A stretch of 7,174 nt of DNA from Chloroflexota bacterium (GTDB lineage: Bacteria; Chloroflexota; Anaerolineae; B4-G1). The translations under genes were made by a program, and so were the position numbers. Where the stretch lies: contig DSAR01000363.1 of assembly GCA_011046405.1 (NCBI GenBank), positions 1-7,174 on the forward strand, read 5' to 3'. The notes beneath the pieces were generated by a model. It had not been told where the DNA came from. It did no database searches and saw only the letters and a program-made list of their open reading frames with translations. Positions 5,753 through 7,174 of the stretch are shown here, piece by piece (position 1 is the stretch's first letter; every line of letters starts with the position of its first letter).

Positions 5753-5755
5753 AGG
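5750..5755 (+). promoter_or_regulatory. First of two consensus ribosome-binding sites
   Basis: AGGAGG lies seven bases before the ATG at 5763, which is ideal spacing. This start gives a 435-residue product with 13 extra residues before the signal peptide. Confidence 0.7.
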
Positions 5756-5762
5756 TTCTTGA

Positions 5763-7070
5763 ATGCTTTGCATGCGCCGCCACATAAATAGGAGGTGTAT
5801 TATGTACCGGAAGTGGTTTCTCATCACATTGACAATCGCCCTGGTCTTGATGATCAGCATCCCCTCGGTCTCAGCATCGCCCAAGAGCAATATCGTCCAC
5901 ATTGTCCAGGCTGGTGAAACCCTGTACAGCATCGCCCGTCGTTACGGGGTCGACGTGAACACCATCGCTCGTTACAACGGCATCGTCAACCCCAACTACC
6001 TCTACGCCGGTCAGCGGCTCGTGATACCAACGAGCAAAGCGCCGGCCCCACCACCAGTATCCGGCAACGTCCACGTCGTCCAGGCTGGTGAAAACCTGCT
6101 GCGCATCGCGCTGCGCTACGGTGTGGACGTCTGGGCCCTGGCCCGAGCCAACAATATCACCAACCTGAATCACATCTATGTGGGCCAACGGCTCGTCATT
6201 CCAAGGACAACGCCCGCCCCGGCGCCTCAACCCAAGCCGCAACCAACCTGGCCTTCCTCGTGGCCCGGCCCGTGGTCTGCCGAGTATTTCGATAACGTGA
6301 GTCTAAGCGGCGATCCCTACGTCACCCGCGAGGACGAGAGTATCAACTTCAACTGGGGATGGGGACCACCGGCCGGCGGCATGCCCACCAACGCCTTCTC
6401 GGTGCGCTGGACCGGGACTTTCCACCTCGACGCCGGTACCTATCGCTTCTACGCCAAGATCGACGACGGCGTGCGAGTCTACCTGGACGGAGAGCGCATC
6501 ATCAACAGTTGGCGCGACGGCGGCTTCCGCCTCTACACTGCCGACCGGGCCCTGGAGGCCGGCGAGCACACCATCCAGGTCGAATACTACGACCGGATGC
6601 AGGTCGCCCGGGTGCACTTCTGGTGGAAACTGATCTCCTTCACTGCACCGACGGCCACGCCCGCCCCGGACACCGCCGCAACGCCAAAACCCTCCGAAGT
6701 CGAGTGGTACGGCGAGTTTTTCAACAACGAGGAGTTGGCCGGTGATCCGGTCGCCACCCACCGCGTGCCCTATATCGGCTTCGAGTGGGGGACGGGAAGC
6801 CCACTGCCCGGGGTCTGGCAGGATCATTTCTCCGCCCGGTGGACGCGCAAGATACACCTCAACACCGATCACTACCGCTTCTGTGCGATGAGCGACGATG
6901 GTGTGCGCATCTGGGTGGGAGACACCCTGGTTCTGGACGAATGGCACGCCAGCGCTGGCGACGCCCGCTGCAATGCTTACTGGGCCAAGACCGGCGTTTA
7001 CGACGTCAAGGTCGAGTATTACGAGCACGGTGGCGATGCGTTGATCTACGTGTGGTGGGAGCCGCACTAA
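5763..7070 (+). CDS. Secreted cell-wall protein with two LysM and two PA14 domains
   Basis: The long form has 435 residues (numbering used here). A signal peptide covers about 14-38, with a likely cut after Val-Ser-Ala38. LysM1 (45-89) and LysM2 (103-147) share VQAGE and YxGQRLVIP motifs and bind N-acetylglucosamine-containing glycans, here presumably peptidoglycan. A Pro-rich linker (148-170) leads to PA14-1 (about 171-288). A Thr/Pro/Ala linker (292-311) leads to PA14-2 (about 315-432). Both PA14 domains have Asp-Asp-Gly-Val-Arg (234-238; 378-382), a typical PA14 core element. PA14 domains are beta-sandwiches that often bind carbohydrate, so the protein is probably a wall-anchored ligand-binding or matrix protein. 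No catalytic domain is present. The mature protein has two cysteines, Cys374 and Cys403, both in PA14-2. The outer start at 5763 is given because it has a perfect ribosome-binding site; ATG 5802 (Met14) has one too and gives a more normal signal peptide, so I favour it as the main start. Confidence 0.92.
   Translation: MLCMRRHINRRCIMYRKWFLITLTIALVLMISIPSVSASPKSNIVHIVQAGETLYSIARRYGVDVNTIARYNGIVNPNYLYAGQRLVIPTSKAPAPPPVSGNVHVVQAGENLLRIALRYGVDVWALARANNITNLNHIYVGQRLVIPRTTPAPAPQPKPQPTWPSSWPGPWSAEYFDNVSLSGDPYVTREDESINFNWGWGPPAGGMPTNAFSVRWTGTFHLDAGTYRFYAKIDDGVRVYLDGERIINSWRDGGFRLYTADRALEAGEHTIQVEYYDRMQVARVHFWWKLISFTAPTATPAPDTAATPKPSEVEWYGEFFNNEELAGDPVATHRVPYIGFEWGTGSPLPGVWQDHFSARWTRKIHLNTDHYRFCAMSDDGVRIWVGDTLVLDEWHASAGDARCNAYWAKTGVYDVKVEYYEHGGDALIYVWWEPH
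5790..5796 (+). promoter_or_regulatory. Second consensus ribosome-binding site, for the start at 5802
   Basis: AGGAGGT lies five bases before the in-frame ATG at 5802. This start gives a 422-residue product whose N-terminus (MYRKWF, then a hydrophobic core) is a standard signal peptide. A strong site here within 13 codons of open frame is unlikely to be chance and suggests this is the main start. Confidence 0.75.
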
Positions 7071-7071
7071 C

Positions 7072-7174
7072 AGAAGAGAGAGAAGAGAGAGAAGAGAGAG
7101 AAGAGAGAGAAGAGAGAGAAGAGAGAGAAGAGAGAGAAGAGAGAGAAGAGAGAGAAGAGAGAGAAGAGAGAGAA
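7072..7174. repeat. Perfect 9-nt all-purine tandem repeat running off the window
   Basis: AGAAGAGAG is repeated eleven times without a single change, plus four bases, and continues to the window edge. It starts one base after the LysM-PA14 stop codon (7068-7070). All 103 bases on the plus strand are purines. Such mirror-like purine tracts can form triplex (H-DNA) structures under supercoiling. The lack of variation suggests recent expansion, in contrast to the degenerate arrays at 150-233 and 1504-1580. The true length is unknown, and low-complexity sequence at a boundary may be an assembly limit. Confidence 0.95.

Noticed and set aside
6303..7067. 254-residue open frame antisense to the PA14 domains
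   Set aside because: Shadow of a well-supported gene caused by codon bias, with no domain seen.

Overview
The window reads as a dense stretch of bacterial chromosome, most likely from a filamentous or thermophile-related member of the Chloroflexota (Anaerolineae/Caldilineae type). This is inferred from the gene types (VanW protein with a G5-like end, LysM plus paired PA14 domains, a long TPR membrane protein, an ECF sigma/anti-sigma pair), from GC-rich codon use, and from AT- or purine-rich short tandem repeats between genes. No rRNA, tRNA or marker gene is present, so the assignment is tentative.

Layout. The left part is on the minus strand. An ECF sigma factor (826-1374) overlaps a zinc-finger anti-sigma factor with about three membrane segments (218-829) by 4 bases. 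Beyond it lies the first 42 codons of a small membrane protein that runs off the left edge (1-127). A 226-base divergent region (1375-1600) carries back-to-back sigma-70-like promoters whose -35 boxes are separated by one base, next to a perfect 10-bp palindrome. The right part is on the plus strand: a rhomboid intramembrane protease (1601-2353), a VanW-domain wall enzyme (2389-4191) and a membrane-anchored TPR protein (4209-5636). These are tightly spaced and probably form one operon. A separate promoter (5658-5685) then drives a secreted protein with two LysM and two PA14 domains (5763-7070).

How the genes fit together. The theme is the cell envelope: an envelope-type sigma switch, a membrane protease, a probable peptidoglycan cross-linking enzyme whose only cysteine lies in the VanW signature, a TPR scaffold, and a wall-bound protein with ligand-binding domains. 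Functional links between the two divergent units are inferred from position only.

The most unusual signal lies between the genes. Five junctions each carry a different short tandem repeat: 7-nt at 150-233, 8-nt at 1504-1580, 7-nt at 2360-2384, 8-nt at 4193-4216 and 9-nt at 7072-7174. All are purine-rich on the coding strand. The first four lie just upstream of a gene start, and one each supplies a stop codon, a probable ribosome-binding site and a start codon. The fifth is a perfect, all-purine array that continues past the window edge.
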